This document shows positions 23,330 through 31,536 of a DNA stretch of 64,000 nt, piece by piece. The DNA is taken from positions 1 to 64,000 of the forward strand of contig CAAGKM010000001.1 in the NCBI GenBank assembly GCA_900770395.1, read 5' to 3'. This DNA is from an uncultured Prevotella sp. (lineage in GTDB: Bacteria > Bacteroidota > Bacteroidia > Bacteroidales > Bacteroidaceae). Numbering within the stretch: position 1 is the first letter of the stretch; each line of letters begins with the position of its first letter. A program made the translations under genes and the position numbers. The notes under the pieces are model-generated. The model was not told the origin of the DNA. It made no database searches and saw only the letters and a list, made by a program, of their open reading frames with translations.

Positions 23330-24949
23330 ATGATTAAAAGACAAGTTATTACGATTTTGACAGGCTGTATGCTCTCTATTGCGTGGGCGCAGAACTACAA
23401 AGTGCCTGTGACCGATGAGAACGAGACAATGGCTGAGGGAAAGTATCAGCCACAGTGGGAGTCGCTCAGGAAGCACAACACTCCGGAATGGTTCCGCGAC
23501 GCGAAGTTCGGAATATGGGCTCACTGGGGACCACAGTGCGTGGAAGGCTCGGGCGACTGGATGGCGCGTGAGATGTATATTGAGGGAAGTCATGCCTACA
23601 AGCATCACATTGAGCATTACGGTCATCCGTCGGAGTTCGGATTCAAGGATATTCTGCCACTGTTCAAGGCAGAGAAATGGGACCCCGACAAGCTTGTGGA
23701 GAGATACAAGCGGCTTGGGGCGCAGTATTTCTTCGTGCTCGGCAACCATCACGACAATTTTGACCTGTGGGAATCGAAATACCAGCCGTGGAATTCAATG
23801 AACATGGGCCCCAAGCGCGACATACTCGACGGATGGGCAAAGGCTGCGAAGAAACACGGACTGCCGCTCGGAATCTCGTTCCATGCCGACCATGCATGGA
23901 CATGGTATGAGCCGTCACAACGCTATGATGTCAACGGACCAAAGGCGGGGATATACTACGACGGCAAGCTGACAAAGGAGGACGGTAAGGGCAAATGGTG
24001 GGAAGGCTATGACCCTCAGGACCTCTATGCACAGAATCACCCTATGAGCGACCGCTCATGGGCGAATAACCGGATACACTGGCAGTGGGCATGGGGCAAT
24101 GGTGCGTGTATGCCTACAAAAGAGTTTGTGACGAATTTCTATGACCGTACTCTTGACGCCATCAACCGCTACCAGCCCGACCTTATCTACTTCGACGTCA
24201 CAGTAATGCCTTTTGACAAGATTAGCGACTGCGGACTGAAGATAGCGTCTCATTTCTACAACAAGAATCCACGTGCCGTGATGTTCGGAAAGGTTCTCAG
24301 CGATGAACAGCGCGAGGCACTCACATGGGATGTGGAGCGCGGAGCTCCCAACGAGATTGTGCCCGAGCCTTGGCAGACATGCAACTGCATTGGCGGCTGG
24401 CACTACAACACCGGAATCTATGAGCGCGGTGCATACAAGAAGGCTGCTGACGTGATAAAGCAACTCGTGGATATTGTCAGCAAGAACGGCAACCTGCTGC
24501 TCAGTGTCCCGCTGCGTGCCGACGGCACATACGACGAAAAGGAGGCTGCCGTGCTTGACGGCATAGAGGCATGGATGAACATTAACAAGGAGAGCATCTT
24601 TGGCACCCGTCCGTGGGTGAAGTTCGGCGAGGGTCCTGTGGCTGAAATGGACATAAAGATAAATGCACAGGGATTCAACGACGGACAATACACGGGCATG
24701 ACTGCCGCTGACATACGCTTCAACCAGACAAAGAAGTATCTCTATGTCACTCCCCTTGGATGGCCCGAGGACGGTAAGCTCGTGGTGAAGTCACTGCGCA
24801 AGGGCAATCCATGGTTTAAGAAGTCTGTCACCAAAGTGGAGCTGCTCGGCTACGGACGTGTGAAAGCCGTGCAGACAGCCGACGGTCTTGAACTGCAGTT
24901 GCCAAAGCCTGTCAATGACATTGCGCCAGTGCTGAAGATAGCGAAATGA
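23330..24949 (+). CDS. Alpha-L-fucosidase (GH29), exported
   Basis: 539 residues from MIKRQVITILTG, with a signal peptide ending near AWAQ. GH29 landmarks: WFRDAKFGIWAHWGP, the VLGNHHDNFDLW loop, HADHAWTWYEPSQ and YQPDLIYFDV, where Asp289 is the likely nucleophile. A C-terminal beta domain follows. It removes L-fucose from host or diet glycans, probably in the periplasm or at the surface. The usual FDG after the nucleophile is FDV here, a small departure. The frame from 23276 would start upstream of the promoter -7 element and is rejected. The AraC gene is divergent from it. Confidence 0.9.
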   Translation: MIKRQVITILTGCMLSIAWAQNYKVPVTDENETMAEGKYQPQWESLRKHNTPEWFRDAKFGIWAHWGPQCVEGSGDWMAREMYIEGSHAYKHHIEHYGHPSEFGFKDILPLFKAEKWDPDKLVERYKRLGAQYFFVLGNHHDNFDLWESKYQPWNSMNMGPKRDILDGWAKAAKKHGLPLGISFHADHAWTWYEPSQRYDVNGPKAGIYYDGKLTKEDGKGKWWEGYDPQDLYAQNHPMSDRSWANNRIHWQWAWGNGACMPTKEFVTNFYDRTLDAINRYQPDLIYFDVTVMPFDKISDCGLKIASHFYNKNPRAVMFGKVLSDEQREALTWDVERGAPNEIVPEPWQTCNCIGGWHYNTGIYERGAYKKAADVIKQLVDIVSKNGNLLLSVPLRADGTYDEKEAAVLDGIEAWMNINKESIFGTRPWVKFGEGPVAEMDIKINAQGFNDGQYTGMTAADIRFNQTKKYLYVTPLGWPEDGKLVVKSLRKGNPWFKKSVTKVELLGYGRVKAVQTADGLELQLPKPVNDIAPVLKIAK

Positions 24950-24960
24950 AAAAATATTTT

Positions 24961-25143
24961 TATAGGTCTATTTTTTTATTTTTATAGGTCTATAGAAATT
25001 TTTCTCTAGGTCTACAGAATTCCCGAACGTTCGGAAAAAAATTCTCGAACGTTCAAGAAAAAATTCCCGAACGTTCGGGAATAAAAAATCGAACGTTCAA
25101 AAAATAAAAATCGAACGTTCGATTTTTCAAAAACGAACGTTCG
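24961..25143. repeat. Phased array: GAACGTTC palindromes every 22 bp
   Basis: Six GAACGTTC palindromes are centred at 25028.5, 25050.5, 25072.5, 25094.5, 25116.5 and 25138.5, exactly 22 bp apart, each usually as CGAACGTTCG. Before them three TAGGTCTA sites are centred at 24966.5, 24988.5 and 25010.5, also 22 bp apart. The two sets are joined by an 18-bp step. Spacers are variable and A/T-rich. The array begins 12 bp after the fucosidase stop and ends 28 bp before the stop of the convergent rnfA. Confidence 0.9.
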
Positions 25144-25170
25144 ATTTTTTTGAAATCCCCGACAGGAATT

Positions 25171-25773
25171 TTATTCTATGCCGAAAAGCACTTTCAATCC
25201 GCCGTCAACACCCGAGAATCCCATGAATGCGAGGCTCAGAAGTCCGGCGGTGATCATGGTGATGGCGGTGCCGCGCAGCCCCTTGGGCACGTTGGAGAAC
25301 TCAAGCTGCTCGCGCAGTCCGGCAAACACGGTGAGCGCCAGTCCGAAGCCGAGGGCGGTGGACAGGGCGTAGACGATGCTCTGCAGCAGGTCGAAATCCT
25401 TCTGGATAACGAGGATGGCAACGCCCAGCACGGCGCAGTTGGTGGTGATGAGGGGCAGGAAGATGCCGAGAGCCTGGTAGAGCGCGGGGGCAACCTTCTT
25501 GAGGATTATCTCAACCATCTGCACGAGGGCGGCGATGACGAGGATGAAGACGATGGTCTGCAGATATTGCAGTCCGAAGGCGTCGAGCACCAGTTTCTGA
25601 ACAAGATATGTCACGATGGTGGCAAGGGTCATCACGAATGCCACGGCTCCGCTCATGCCGAGCGACGTCTCAATCTTCTTCGACACGCCCAGGAACGGGC
25701 AGATGCCGAGAAACTGCGACAGAATGACGTTGTTTACAAAGATGGCGCTGATAAAAATCAATATATATTCCAT
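25171..25773 (-). CDS. rnfA: RnfA, Rnf complex membrane subunit
   Basis: 200 residues with six membrane spans. The start MEYILIFISAIFVNNVILSQ, the LGICPFLGVSK segment, the PLITTNCAVLGVAIL repeat and the glycine-rich LSTALGFGLALTVFAGLREQ match RnfA/NqrE. With RnfE it forms the paired membrane core that binds a 2Fe-2S cluster between the inverted halves. The complex couples electron transfer from ferredoxin to NAD with Na+ or H+ transport. It is the last gene of the operon, 5 bp after rnfE. Confidence 0.93.
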   Translation of the reverse strand: MEYILIFISAIFVNNVILSQFLGICPFLGVSKKIETSLGMSGAVAFVMTLATIVTYLVQKLVLDAFGLQYLQTIVFILVIAALVQMVEIILKKVAPALYQALGIFLPLITTNCAVLGVAILVIQKDFDLLQSIVYALSTALGFGLALTVFAGLREQLEFSNVPKGLRGTAITMITAGLLSLAFMGFSGVDGGLKVLFGIE

Positions 25774-25778
25774 AGCCT

Positions 25779-26360
25779 TTACTTTTTAATCTTGTTTACT
25801 ATTGCGGTGAGGTAGCCAAGGGCGATGAACGCTCCCGGAGGCAGCACGAAGAGTAGGATGTTGTACTCCTCGGGCAGCAGCGCGATGCCGAACACCGAGC
25901 CTGCTCCCAGAATCTCGCGGCAGATGCCCAGCAGGGTCAGTCCGAGGGTGAAGCCAAGTCCGATGCCGATGCCGTCGAACGCCGACGCTATCGGGTTGTT
26001 CTTGCAGGCAAATCCCTCGGCGCGTCCGAGGATGATGCAGTTCACCACAATCAGCGGGATGAACAGTCCGAGGCTCTTGTCAATCTCGGGCAGATACGCC
26101 TTGAGGCACATCTGCAGCACGGTTACGAACGATGCTATCACCACGATGAACACGGGGATGCGCACCATGTCGGGCGTGAGCTTCTTGATGAGCGAAATCG
26201 CTATGTTGCTGCATATCAGCACAAACATGGTGGCGAGTCCCATCGACATGCCGTTCATTGCCGAGGTGGTGGTGGCAAGGGTGGGGCACATGCCGAGGAG
26301 CAGCACAAACGTAGGGTTGTCCTTGACAATGCCGTTGGTTAATATCTTAATGTAGTTCAT
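25779..26360 (-). CDS. rnfE: RnfE, Rnf complex membrane subunit
   Basis: 193 residues with six spans. MNYIKILTNGIVKDNPTFVL, LLGMCPTLATT and IPLIVVNCIILGRAEGFACK match RnfE/NqrD, the partner of RnfA. The gene lies 5 bp before rnfA and 126 bp after the rnfG stop. That gap is filled by a 9-bp periodic array. Confidence 0.93.
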   Translation of the reverse strand: MNYIKILTNGIVKDNPTFVLLLGMCPTLATTTSAMNGMSMGLATMFVLICSNIAISLIKKLTPDMVRIPVFIVVIASFVTVLQMCLKAYLPEIDKSLGLFIPLIVVNCIILGRAEGFACKNNPIASAFDGIGIGLGFTLGLTLLGICREILGAGSVFGIALLPEEYNILLFVLPPGAFIALGYLTAIVNKIKK

Positions 26361-26376
26361 TTCTTTTTTGTTTTTT

Positions 26377-26491
26377 GTAGGAGGGGTAGGAGTTGTAGGA
26401 GAGGTAGGAATTGTAGGAGTTTCTTAAAACTCTTAATTTTCCTAATTTTCTCAAAACTCTTAATCTTCCTAATTTTCTTAATCTTCCTATT
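26377..26491. repeat. 9-bp periodic array between rnfG and rnfE
   Basis: Five 9-bp units of GTAGGAGNN form (26377-26421: AGGG, AGTT, AGAG, AATT, AGTT endings) are followed, after one T, by seven to eight 9-bp units of CTTAATTTT form (26423-26491). The register is kept within each block. The array fills nearly all the space between the rnfG stop and the rnfE start. Confidence 0.85.
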
Positions 26492-27122
26492 TATTTTTTT
26501 CCTGACCAGTGGCTCCAGTCTGTGCGTCAACGCTCTTCTGCTTGTAGGCAGAGTAAGCCTGGTTTACGGCGTTGAGGAATGCGCGGCTGGTGATGGTCGA
26601 TGCCGTGATGGCGTTTATCTCGCCGCCGTCCTTGCTCACGGTCAGCGGCTTGGCTGCGTCCATCACTCTGCCCACGATGTTGCTTGCCGGGGCAGCCCCG
26701 TTCTTAAACCACACGTCTGCCTTGGCGCCCAGACCCGGAGTTTCGGCGTGCTGGAGCACGGTGTAGCCCAGAATCTTGTCGTCGCCCGAGAATCCCACGA
26801 GCACTTTCAGGTCGCCGCCGAAGCCCATCGTGGTGCTTTCCACGGCAGCCCCGAGCGCATTGCCCTGAGCGTCGTTCACATGGTGTACCACAAATGCCTG
26901 CTCCTTGCCGTTTATGTCGAGACGTATGGTGTCTTCCCATGCCACCTGCAGGTCTTCGGTTGCCATTACGTTTTTAATTCCCTCTGCCAGGGTCTTTTCG
27001 CCCTGAGCCTTTATCGGTGCCTCGGTGGCGTGGTTTACCGATGCGAGCACCGCACCGCTTATCACTGCCACAGCCGTCAGCACCACTACCATGTTAGGAA
27101 GTGTAGATTGCAGTTTCTTCAT
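26487..27122 (-). CDS. rnfG: RnfG, FMN-binding subunit
   Basis: 211 residues. One N-terminal membrane span (MVVVLTAVAVISGAVLASVN) is followed by a periplasmic FMN-binding domain with GFGGDLKVLVGF, HAETPGLGAK and the flavinylation region INAITASTITSRAF (Thr176/Thr178), where FMN is joined by a phosphoester bond. It passes electrons to RnfD. The start overlaps the rnfD stop by 4 bp. The usual S/D-G-A-T motif reads T-A-S-T here. Confidence 0.9.
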   Translation of the reverse strand: MKKLQSTLPNMVVVLTAVAVISGAVLASVNHATEAPIKAQGEKTLAEGIKNVMATEDLQVAWEDTIRLDINGKEQAFVVHHVNDAQGNALGAAVESTTMGFGGDLKVLVGFSGDDKILGYTVLQHAETPGLGAKADVWFKNGAAPASNIVGRVMDAAKPLTVSKDGGEINAITASTITSRAFLNAVNQAYSAYKQKSVDAQTGATGQEKNK

Positions 27123-28123
27123 TTCTTTGTTACCTCCCCGAAACGTTTTGGTTTTACGTAAGTGTTGATTAGCGGTGTGAACGCGTTCATGATGAGAATG
27201 GCAAACGACATTCCCTCAGGGTAGCTGCCCCAGTTGCGTATCACCACCGTGAGTACTCCGATGCCCACTCCGTATATGAGTTGTCCGCGACCGCACATCG
27301 GCGATGTCACGTAATCGGTTGCCATGAAGATGGCGCCGAGCATCAGTCCGCCGCTGAACAGCACGGCAAGCGGATCTGCATATATAGGATTGGCGATATG
27401 AAGCAATCCGCTAAGCACAAAGACAGTGGCAATGATACTTACCGGGGTGTGCCACGTGATGATGCCGCGCCAAAGCATGAAGGCAAGACCGAGCAGCAGG
27501 GCTATGGCGCACACCTCGCCGATTGTTCCGGCACCGGTCTGACAGGTGTCCGGCAAGCCTATCATCATGTTAAAGCTGCTGGGCAGTTGTTCCAATATTG
27601 TGGCATCTCCTGCTTTTATGGCTTGCTTCATGATTGCCAAGGGAGTGGCTCCAGTCTCAGCATCAAGATATGAAGTGAGCTGACCTGCCTGTGGCCATGA
27701 TGTCATCTGCGCTGGAAAGCTTACCAGCAGGAAGCAGCGCCCCACAAGGGCGGGATTGAAAACGTTTGAGCCCAGTCCGCCAAAGCTCATCTTGCCTACA
27801 CCGATAGCCACCAAGGCACCGATGATGATAATCCAGACAGGGAGATTTGACGGAAGGTTGAATCCGAGCAGCAGACCGGTGAGGGCGGCAGAGCCGTCGA
27901 GCACGGTGTTGCGCTCATTGTTCATTATGAATTTATTTATTGCCCACTCAAAGAATACGCAGGCGAGTACGCTCGTGGCGCACACTATTGCCGAACCTAT
28001 GCCGAAATAGGCGAATGACACTAAGAGGGCTGGCAGCAGGGCGATAATCACGCCATACATATTGCGCTCCACCGAGTCGGTGCCATGGGCATGAGGCGAC
28101 AGCGATACTATTAATTTTCCCAT
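27119..28123 (-). CDS. rnfD: RnfD, Rnf complex membrane subunit
   Basis: 334 residues. MGKLIVSLSPHAHGTDSVER, then many membrane spans, LDGSAALTGLLLGFNLPSNL, GGLGSNVFNPALVGRCFLL and MATDYVTSPM match RnfD/NqrB. The segment with DAETGATPLAIM holds the Thr that carries covalent FMN (SGATPL in relatives, here TGATPL). It is a central ion- and electron-transfer subunit. The gene is 22 bp after rnfC and overlaps rnfG. Confidence 0.93.
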   Translation of the reverse strand: MGKLIVSLSPHAHGTDSVERNMYGVIIALLPALLVSFAYFGIGSAIVCATSVLACVFFEWAINKFIMNNERNTVLDGSAALTGLLLGFNLPSNLPVWIIIIGALVAIGVGKMSFGGLGSNVFNPALVGRCFLLVSFPAQMTSWPQAGQLTSYLDAETGATPLAIMKQAIKAGDATILEQLPSSFNMMIGLPDTCQTGAGTIGEVCAIALLLGLAFMLWRGIITWHTPVSIIATVFVLSGLLHIANPIYADPLAVLFSGGLMLGAIFMATDYVTSPMCGRGQLIYGVGIGVLTVVIRNWGSYPEGMSFAILIMNAFTPLINTYVKPKRFGEVTKK

Positions 28124-28145
28124 TGTTCTTGTTTTTAAGGATTGT

Positions 28146-29495
28146 TTATTTAGCGTTTCTGGCGCGGATTATTCCCATCACGGTTGCCTTGCCCTGACGG
28201 ATGTTGTCGAGGATTGGTCTGTGCGACGGGCAGGTGAACTGGCACGAGCCACATTCGATGCACGATGTAATCATCTCGGCTTCCGCCTTGTCCCACATCT
28301 TCTTCGCCGATGCGGTGGCGAGCAGGAACGGCTCAAGTCCCATCGGGCACACGCCAACGCACTTTGCGCAGCGGATGCAAGGGTCGGGCTCCTTGCGCAC
28401 GGCGTCGTCGCCGCTCAGCACGGTGATTGAGTTGGTGCCCTTGCACACTGTCACGTCGAGCGAAGTCACTGCCTTGCCCATCATCGGGCCTCCGGCGAGC
28501 ACCTTGTTGTCGCCCTCGGGCATTCCGCCGCAGAGGTTTATCATATCCTTGAACGGCGTTCCCATGCGCACGAGGAAGTTGCCGGGCTTCTCTATCTGCT
28601 TGCCAGTCACGGTGGTGTAGCGCTCAAACAGAGGCTTGCGCTTCATCACTGCCTGGTACACGGCGAAGGCTGTACCCACGTTCTGCACTATTGCGCCCAC
28701 GTTCACGGGGATTGCGGGTGGTGCCGGCACCTGACGGCCTATTACCGCGTCCACCAGCTGCTTCTCGCCTCCCTGCGGATAGCGCTGTTTCAGCGGCACC
28801 ACCTCTATGTTGGGATTGTTGGCGGTCTTCTGTGTCAGCAAATCTATTGCTGCGGGCTTGTTGGTCTCTATGCCGATGTAAGCCTTGGTCACCTTTGCGC
28901 CCTTCATCAGTATCTCCACGCCCACAAGTATCTCGTCGGCGTGCTCCATCATCAGACGGTAGTCGGAAGTGATGTAGGGCTCACATTCCACGGCGTTGAT
29001 TATCACGCACTCTGCCTTTGCCGTCGGTGGAGGGCAGAGCTTTATGAATGTGGGGAAGCCTGCGCCGCCCATACCTGTGACTCCTGCCACCTTGATGCGC
29101 TCCACGATTTCCTCGGGAGTCAGTTCGGGGTGGGCGTCGAGGGTCTCCAGTTTGTCAGAGCGGTCGATGGTCTCTTCCCACTCGTCGCCTTCCACATTGA
29201 TTATGATACACGGCTTGCGGTAGCCGGTGGCGTCGATGGCTGAGTCGACCTTGAACACCGTTCCCGATACCGACGAGTAGATTGGTGCCGACACAAATCC
29301 GCCTGCCTCGGCTATCATTGTGCCCACCTTCACCTTGTCGCCTTTCTTCACCACAGCCTTTGCCGGAGCGCCGATGTGCTGCGACAGTGGGAACGTTGCC
29401 TGCTTTGGCAGCGGAGCCACAACTGTGGCAACCTCGTGGCTCAGTTTGTTTTCCTCGGGGTGAATGCCGCCGATGCTGAATGTCTTTATATTCAT
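28146..29495 (-). CDS. rnfC: RnfC, iron-sulfur NADH-binding subunit
   Basis: 449 residues. An N-terminal barrel-sandwich domain (GAPAKAVVKKGDKVKVGTMI), a GMGGAGFPTFIK nucleotide-flavin motif near 145, a SLBB-like region, and two ferredoxin motifs, CIRCAKCVGVCP and CIECGSCQFTCP, near the C-terminus. It receives or delivers electrons at NAD. The gene starts 3 bp after the rnfB stop. It is shorter than proteobacterial RnfC because it lacks the long C-terminal extension. Confidence 0.93.
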   Translation of the reverse strand: MNIKTFSIGGIHPEENKLSHEVATVVAPLPKQATFPLSQHIGAPAKAVVKKGDKVKVGTMIAEAGGFVSAPIYSSVSGTVFKVDSAIDATGYRKPCIIINVEGDEWEETIDRSDKLETLDAHPELTPEEIVERIKVAGVTGMGGAGFPTFIKLCPPPTAKAECVIINAVECEPYITSDYRLMMEHADEILVGVEILMKGAKVTKAYIGIETNKPAAIDLLTQKTANNPNIEVVPLKQRYPQGGEKQLVDAVIGRQVPAPPAIPVNVGAIVQNVGTAFAVYQAVMKRKPLFERYTTVTGKQIEKPGNFLVRMGTPFKDMINLCGGMPEGDNKVLAGGPMMGKAVTSLDVTVCKGTNSITVLSGDDAVRKEPDPCIRCAKCVGVCPMGLEPFLLATASAKKMWDKAEAEMITSCIECGSCQFTCPSHRPILDNIRQGKATVMGIIRARNAK

Positions 29496-29498
29496 ATC

Positions 29499-30422
29499 CT
29501 ATGCCTCCTCCTTCTTTTCTGGTTCTACTTTGGTAGCCTCTGGCTTAGCTGTTTCTGGCTTGGCAGCCTCTGTCTCTGCTGCCGGTCTGGGCTTTGGAGC
29601 CGGGAAGTTCACGGCAATGATGGCGTGTGTTGGACATACCTTCTCGCACTTGCGGCACAGACGGCACTTGTCAGGGTCGATGTACGACACGTTGTTGGCA
29701 ATGGTAATTGCCTCGAAGGCGCACTCTTTCTGGCATTTGCCGCAGCCGATGCAGGCAGCGGCGCACGCCTTCATTGCGGCAGGCCCCTTGTCCTTGTTTA
29801 CACACGACACGTACACGCGGCGGCCCTTCACGCCCTTCTTGCGCAGCTCGATAATGTTGCGCGGACAAGCCTTCACGCAGGCACCGCAGGCGGTACACTT
29901 CTCCTCGTCAACCTCGGCGATGCCAGTTTCGGGATTGATGCTGATGGCGCCAAACTGGCAGGCGGCAACACAGTCGCCGCAGCCCAGACAGCCGTAGCCG
30001 CAGGCGGTCTCGCCGGCTCCGCACGAGTGCATGGCGGCGCAGGTGCGCAGACCTTTATACTCGGCTATCTTGGGACGGTTGGCACACGTGCCGTTGCATC
30101 TCACCACAGCCACCTTGGGGTCGCTGTTGGCAATAGCCATGCCGAGAAGGTCGGCAACTTTGGTCATCACTTCGGCACCGCCCACAGGGCAGTTGAGCCC
30201 GTCAATACTTCCGGCATCGCAGCCCTTCACGAGAGCGTCAGCCATACCCGAGCAACCCGGGAAACCGCATCCGCCGCAGTTGGCACCGGGAAGAATCTCG
30301 GCTACCTGACCAATGCGGGGGTCTTCGTAGACAGCAAACTTCTTGGAGCAGACATACAACACCGCGGCTGCAAGTATCGCTATCACGCCCAAGACAATCA
30401 CTGCTTGAATAATGAAACTCAT
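29499..30422 (-). CDS. rnfB: RnfB, multi iron-sulfur subunit
   Basis: 307 residues. An N-terminal membrane anchor (IIQAVIVLGVIAILAAAVLY), the CGGCGFPGC motif near 50, then several 4Fe-4S motifs: CGYGCLGCGDCVAACQ, CTACGACVKACP, CIGCGKCQKEC and CRLCRKCEKVCP. A Pro/Glu/Ala/Lys-rich tail (KPETAKPEATKVEPEKKEEA) follows. It takes electrons from reduced ferredoxin. It is the first large gene of the operon after rseC. Confidence 0.93.
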   Translation of the reverse strand: MSFIIQAVIVLGVIAILAAAVLYVCSKKFAVYEDPRIGQVAEILPGANCGGCGFPGCSGMADALVKGCDAGSIDGLNCPVGGAEVMTKVADLLGMAIANSDPKVAVVRCNGTCANRPKIAEYKGLRTCAAMHSCGAGETACGYGCLGCGDCVAACQFGAISINPETGIAEVDEEKCTACGACVKACPRNIIELRKKGVKGRRVYVSCVNKDKGPAAMKACAAACIGCGKCQKECAFEAITIANNVSYIDPDKCRLCRKCEKVCPTHAIIAVNFPAPKPRPAAETEAAKPETAKPEATKVEPEKKEEA

Positions 30423-30462
30423 AATACCTTTGTTTTTTATTTGTTTTAGTAATTAATTTGTT

Positions 30463-30876
30463 TTATTCAATGCTGAACGCTATTTTCGTGGCTATCCTGT
30501 TCCTCATCGCATACAGTAATATATAATAAGGTATAAGGGAGCCAAGTCCGGCAAGCGCCGCCGCCGTCTCGCTGAATCCTGCAACCCACATGGCGCCTAT
30601 CACTGCCAGCATCACCGCCAGCGGCACGCCAAATCCCAGCAGCAGGGCGATGCCTGCCACACGGCGCGATGCCGATACCGTTACCTCGTCGCCGGGCTTC
30701 AGACTTTGCCACCGCTCGCAGCCTCGCACTTCCACCACCTTCACGCTGGTCTCAGAGGCGTTGCAGTGGCGCGCCACGCTGCACGCCGAACATGCGGAAG
30801 ACTGGACAATCCTCACCTCCACACATTTCGCAGATGTCGACAATACCACTCCTTTGTGACTTATCTTGTCATTCAT
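30463..30876 (-). CDS. rseC: RseC/MucC-like protein of the Rnf operon
   Basis: 137 residues from MNDKISHKGVVL. A cytoplasmic domain with Cys motif SACSACSVARHCNA near 33-46 is followed by two membrane spans (VAGIALLLGFGVPLAVMLAV and LAGLGSLIPYYILLYAM). This is the RseC family, frequently the first gene of Bacteroidota Rnf operons and thought to support assembly or SoxR reduction. The start at 30876 is chosen because the promoter -7 element is at 30907-30914; the frame from 30909 would begin inside it. Confidence 0.85.
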   Translation of the reverse strand: MNDKISHKGVVLSTSAKCVEVRIVQSSACSACSVARHCNASETSVKVVEVRGCERWQSLKPGDEVTVSASRRVAGIALLLGFGVPLAVMLAVIGAMWVAGFSETAAALAGLGSLIPYYILLYAMRNRIATKIAFSIE

Positions 30877-30906
30877 TGATTTTTGACTTGTTTCTTTAGC
30901 TGACTG

Positions 30907-30937
30907 CAAAGGTACAGATTATTTCCCAAAAAACAAA
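30907..30937 (-). promoter_or_regulatory. Promoter of the rseC-rnf operon
   Basis: On the minus strand TTTG (30934-30937), a 19-bp spacer and TACCTTTG (30907-30914) match the consensus. It is divergent from the promoter of the next gene. Confidence 0.8.
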
Positions 30938-30974
30938 TAAAAATGTGATATTTTTGAAAAAAAAATCGTAATCG

Positions 30975-31006
30975 TTTGCAAGTTAATGAATAAATGATTA
31001 CTTTTG
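30975..31006 (+). promoter_or_regulatory. Promoter of the 31047-31490 gene
   Basis: TTTG (30975-30978), a 20-bp spacer and TACTTTTG (30999-31006) match the consensus. Confidence 0.8.
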
Positions 31007-31046
31007 CAGTAAAATATTAAATAAAACAAAAACGTTTGTGGTGATT

Positions 31047-31490
31047 ATGAAAAATATTAATGAACAGACGGTGCAGCAGCTGGAAAGAGCTCTCCGTAAG
31101 ATTGCCGACAAGTTTCCCGATACCGAGGAATCTAATTTGCTCACTGACATTCATGTCAGGGTGAGCCAGGAGAGTGGTGAGCTGATGGCGTTTGACGACG
31201 ACTACCATGAGATAACACGTGTTGTGATTGAGTCGTGGATAGACAACAAGGACGAGGACTTCTATGATATGGCTACAACGGCGCTCCGTCAAGTGATGCA
31301 CAACAACAGCAAGCTGATTGACGGCATGGCGTTGCTCAAGCCTTTCTCATTTGTGCTTGAAGACGATGAGCGTGAGGACATTGCCGAGCTGTATATCGCC
31401 GATGACGACACGGTGATTGTTGACACCGAGCTGATGCCACACCTCAGTGAGGACCTCGATGAGTTTTTCGTGAATCTTATGAAGGAATAA
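31047..31490 (+). CDS. Conserved Bacteroidales acidic protein of unknown function
   Basis: 147 residues from MKNINEQTVQQLERALRKIA (an ATG 9 bp earlier is also possible). The protein is soluble and strongly acidic (FDDDYHEITR, DNKDEDFYDMA, EDDEREDIAELY, end LSEDLDEFFVNLMKE), with a mixed alpha/beta pattern. I do not recognise a characterised family. It has its own promoter. A DUF4836-like lipoprotein gene follows after 46 bp and is probably cotranscribed. Confidence 0.6.
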   Translation: MKNINEQTVQQLERALRKIADKFPDTEESNLLTDIHVRVSQESGELMAFDDDYHEITRVVIESWIDNKDEDFYDMATTALRQVMHNNSKLIDGMALLKPFSFVLEDDEREDIAELYIADDDTVIVDTELMPHLSEDLDEFFVNLMKE

Positions 31491-31536
31491 GTACTTAATT
31501 TCTGGAAGTCAAAATCTTCTGAGACAACTTTTTTTA

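Noticed and set aside
24961..25143. CRISPR array
   Set aside because: Repeats are only 8-10 bp, spacers are 12 bp and A/T-rich, and no cas gene is in the window.
29376..30449. 357-residue plus-strand open frame
   Set aside because: It is antisense to rnfB and rnfC, which are certain.
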